NCBI GenBank assembly: GCA_017507805.1
Contig: JAFWAC010000024.1
Location: 62,001-126,000, forward strand
DNA: 64,000 bases
Source of the DNA: Clostridia bacterium
Lineage (GTDB): Bacteria > Bacillota > Clostridia > Oscillospirales > Acutalibacteraceae
Direction: 5' to 3'
The first letter of the stretch is position 1. Each line of letters starts with the position of its first letter. The translations under genes were made by a program, and so were the position numbers. Positions 63,301 through 64,000 of the stretch are shown piece after piece. Below the pieces are notes generated by a model. That model made no database searches and had not been told where the DNA came from. It saw only the letters and a list, made by a program, of their open reading frames with translations.

Positions 63301-64000
63301 TGAAAACCAAACTGCTGAGATTGATTATATAAGCTTCGGTAATGCGATTTCGGATAAAACTACCGTTTGCACACCCCATACTCCGTATAACGCAGATACT
63401 TCATTTACAGATATGAATCATATGTATTTGAAGGTGTTGACCGAAATTCAGGATGGTATAGGTGAGTGGAGCTACTGTAACGGGGGTATAGAGCGTACCG
63501 ACAGCAAGGGATTGTCACAAATTTCTATTTACAGCAAGGTATTTGAAGATTTCCGTGCCATTGCCACCCTACAGATAGACAGTAATGATGCAACCGCAGG
63601 CTTCACCTTCGGTAGAGAAATTTTAAATGACACAAAGGGTAAGGCGTATGTTTTGTCGGTTAATAAAGACGGTCATATTACACTTCAATATAACGGAAAA
63701 AATCTGATAGAAGGTAATGTTGAACCAAGCTCAAACGGTATTCCGATAAAATTAGAAAAGCTTAACGGTAAAATACACATTTTTGCCGGTTCTGACGGTT
63801 CTTATATCGGCAGTACAGATTGTGAGGCATCAAAGGGATATTTCACCTATTTTGCGGATAACACAAAGCTTAAGCTGTGCAATTATTCTGTTACCGATAT
63901 TAAAGGAAATTGGCTGGACTATTCGGGAGAATATTCATTCGATTTCATAGGTGATAATCATAATATTTTTGTTAATACCGATGACCTTACATTTGCAAGT
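60383..64000 (+). CDS. GH13 alpha-glucan enzyme with LamG-like regions, 3' end missing
   Basis: An uninterrupted frame from GTG 60383 (behind AGGAGG, overlapping the previous stop) to the window edge, 1206 codons, so the C-terminus is outside. N-terminal signal or membrane segment (about 10-33), CBM34-like Ig domain (about 45-155), GH13 barrel (about 165-540) with Asp378 (DAWRFDAV), Glu415 (LMLVEEF) and Asp477 (YNDHD). Beta regions like the middle of the 49647 product follow (FEGETLGSAF, VDYISFGNAIS-like). It is collinear with 49647-54968, so more LamG-like modules and perhaps a dockerin or anchor are expected downstream. Its triad is intact. Confidence 0.85.
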   Translation, partial: MKKIFIKKLSYIICCVLLAAATAGAGAMSVLAYVDYSAQNELKENRYADMMELYHDQGYVYISDIEPEAGEAVTLRIRTGRYNVTKAKIQYTVDDGKTWQEIPMKFDSVDKTGYYDYWIGTIPGQDKLCRYRFVVDNDGQKNLTYLYATGQSSYQQDIEEMYTFLPGLKTPDWSKGTYWYFIQPDAFYNADPTNDLTDSSSYRAIPWGSNVTSLRQRYGGDLKGIKEKLSHIKALGVEAVYLNPIWISNSNVGYAPSHPYEISPYLGNDEDLLELINEIHNQDMYISLDAVLSNEPADSIYINTYHEFPLGGVAQDINNPYKEMFIYYQWPSSFKTAWGNVTSNHASELLQNIYYKANNSIIQTYLKAPYKIDAWRFDAVTSFFSTETSDTNDIAAQIRKYFKSVNPDALMLVEEFVTDYIESGMWDASWNNSFANAGRNWFSSVISGSDMFATLYKTVLLPRAYGLSTINMYNDHDFSRLSDNVEQDLSKIKALQILSMTFVGSPCLYYGDEVGMPNNSSQGVVSQSRDSFEWNEKEWNYEIYSLQKALGELRQEYSALRDGAVKLGATDDVNLTAVFGRFDKHGSVISVLNQSDAVQAMEIDVKQFNVCDGDTLSDYLTGNSYTVKNGKITANIIPGGTVFVTGKETASSRGSFSLSNMGYGAQVIKTDKNSYSLKAPLLIGKLLNRSATGFAECFGNVTVKATPQGNGTVNLAITKSNTFNDAYYGVRINGNEATVIYREDKNGKEQKDSKFSLDIGDSVCIIREGDNSFYVGICSENGDVEKIEESKVTVNMPDKVYTAFETVSGELTLNNLTYTVSEDTYYEDFEGETLGSAFSVEGKELKLVGGKAQINAKDKVTILSSVPETDYTIKASVSAGSVAYLAAGESIDEFVFVKRTSEGTIAFGRHTDETDIIYAYVDDTKPDSEVILQLQYIGTDYSAVASYDGKSFFSVGNGMQTGYSYLQCGVIIPENQTAEIDYISFGNAISDKTTVCTPHTPYNADTSFTDMNHMYLKVLTEIQDGIGEWSYCNGGIERTDSKGLSQISIYSKVFEDFRAIATLQIDSNDATAGFTFGREILNDTKGKAYVLSVNKDGHITLQYNGKNLIEGNVEPSSNGIPIKLEKLNGKIHIFAGSDGSYIGSTDCEASKGYFTYFADNTKLKLCNYSVTDIKGNWLDYSGEYSFDFIGDNHNIFVNTDDLTFAS

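Noticed and set aside
62441..63379. Minus-strand open frame of 312 codons
   Set aside because: It lies wholly inside the last GH13 gene, has no ribosome site, and its translation is rich in Cys, Ile and Arg with no family motif. The + strand frame shows clear domains.

Overview
The window looks like chromosome from a Gram-positive Clostridia-type bacterium (Bacillota), most likely a fibre-degrading gut or rumen relative of the Oscillospiraceae/Ruminococcaceae. The reasons are strong GGAGG-type ribosome sites, ATG/GTG/TTG starts, consensus TTGACA-17-TATAAT promoters, lipobox lipoproteins, moderately AT-rich DNA, type I dockerins and many secreted carbohydrate-active proteins. The lineage is inferred from gene content only. 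I saw no RNA genes, insertion sequences, CRISPR arrays or phage genes.

Region 1 (1-27.7 kb, all + strand) opens inside a large solute-binding protein gene and continues with permease pair I, an NHL/TPR/Yip1 membrane protein, a DUF5696-type lipoprotein and permease pair II. Then come a small lipoprotein, a 1576-aa discoidin/SGNH hydrolase, a stand-alone dockerin, an SLH-like/TIM-barrel enzyme with a dockerin, a membrane-anchored triple-module protein, a second solute-binding lipoprotein, a lipoprotein paralogue of the TIM-barrel enzyme, a GH2 beta-mannosidase-like enzyme and a GH127-like enzyme. An AraC-type regulator with its own promoter (27.8-28.6 kb) ends the region. Region 2 (28.6-30.1 kb) holds two inverted repeats and a minus-strand FAD oxidoreductase gene, divergent from a LacI-type regulator gene. 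Region 3 (30.1-46.6 kb) is an apparent LacI-led operon: a GH106-like hydrolase, then a complete second copy of the region 1 transport cassette (906-aa binding protein, permease pair I, NHL/TPR/Yip1, DUF5696, permease pair II, second binding protein). Region 4 (46.6-64 kb) has its own promoter and LacI-type operator. It encodes five large surface proteins built from a shared LamG-like module of about 200 residues; two carry dockerins, two end in a transmembrane anchor and two carry GH13 catalytic domains. The last gene runs off the window.

The likely division of labour is that regions 1 and 4 bind and cut complex polysaccharide at the cell surface, in part through dockerin/cohesin assembly (cohesins not seen here). 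The two cassettes take up the oligosaccharides, and the GH2, GH127 and GH106-like enzymes, which show no signal peptide, finish them in the cytoplasm. No ABC ATPase is encoded, so a shared MsmX-type ATPase elsewhere is inferred. The most unusual item is the duplicated cassette itself: two permease pairs flanking an NHL/TPR/Yip1 membrane protein and a DUF5696 lipoprotein, with a giant binding protein carrying carbohydrate-binding-like domains.
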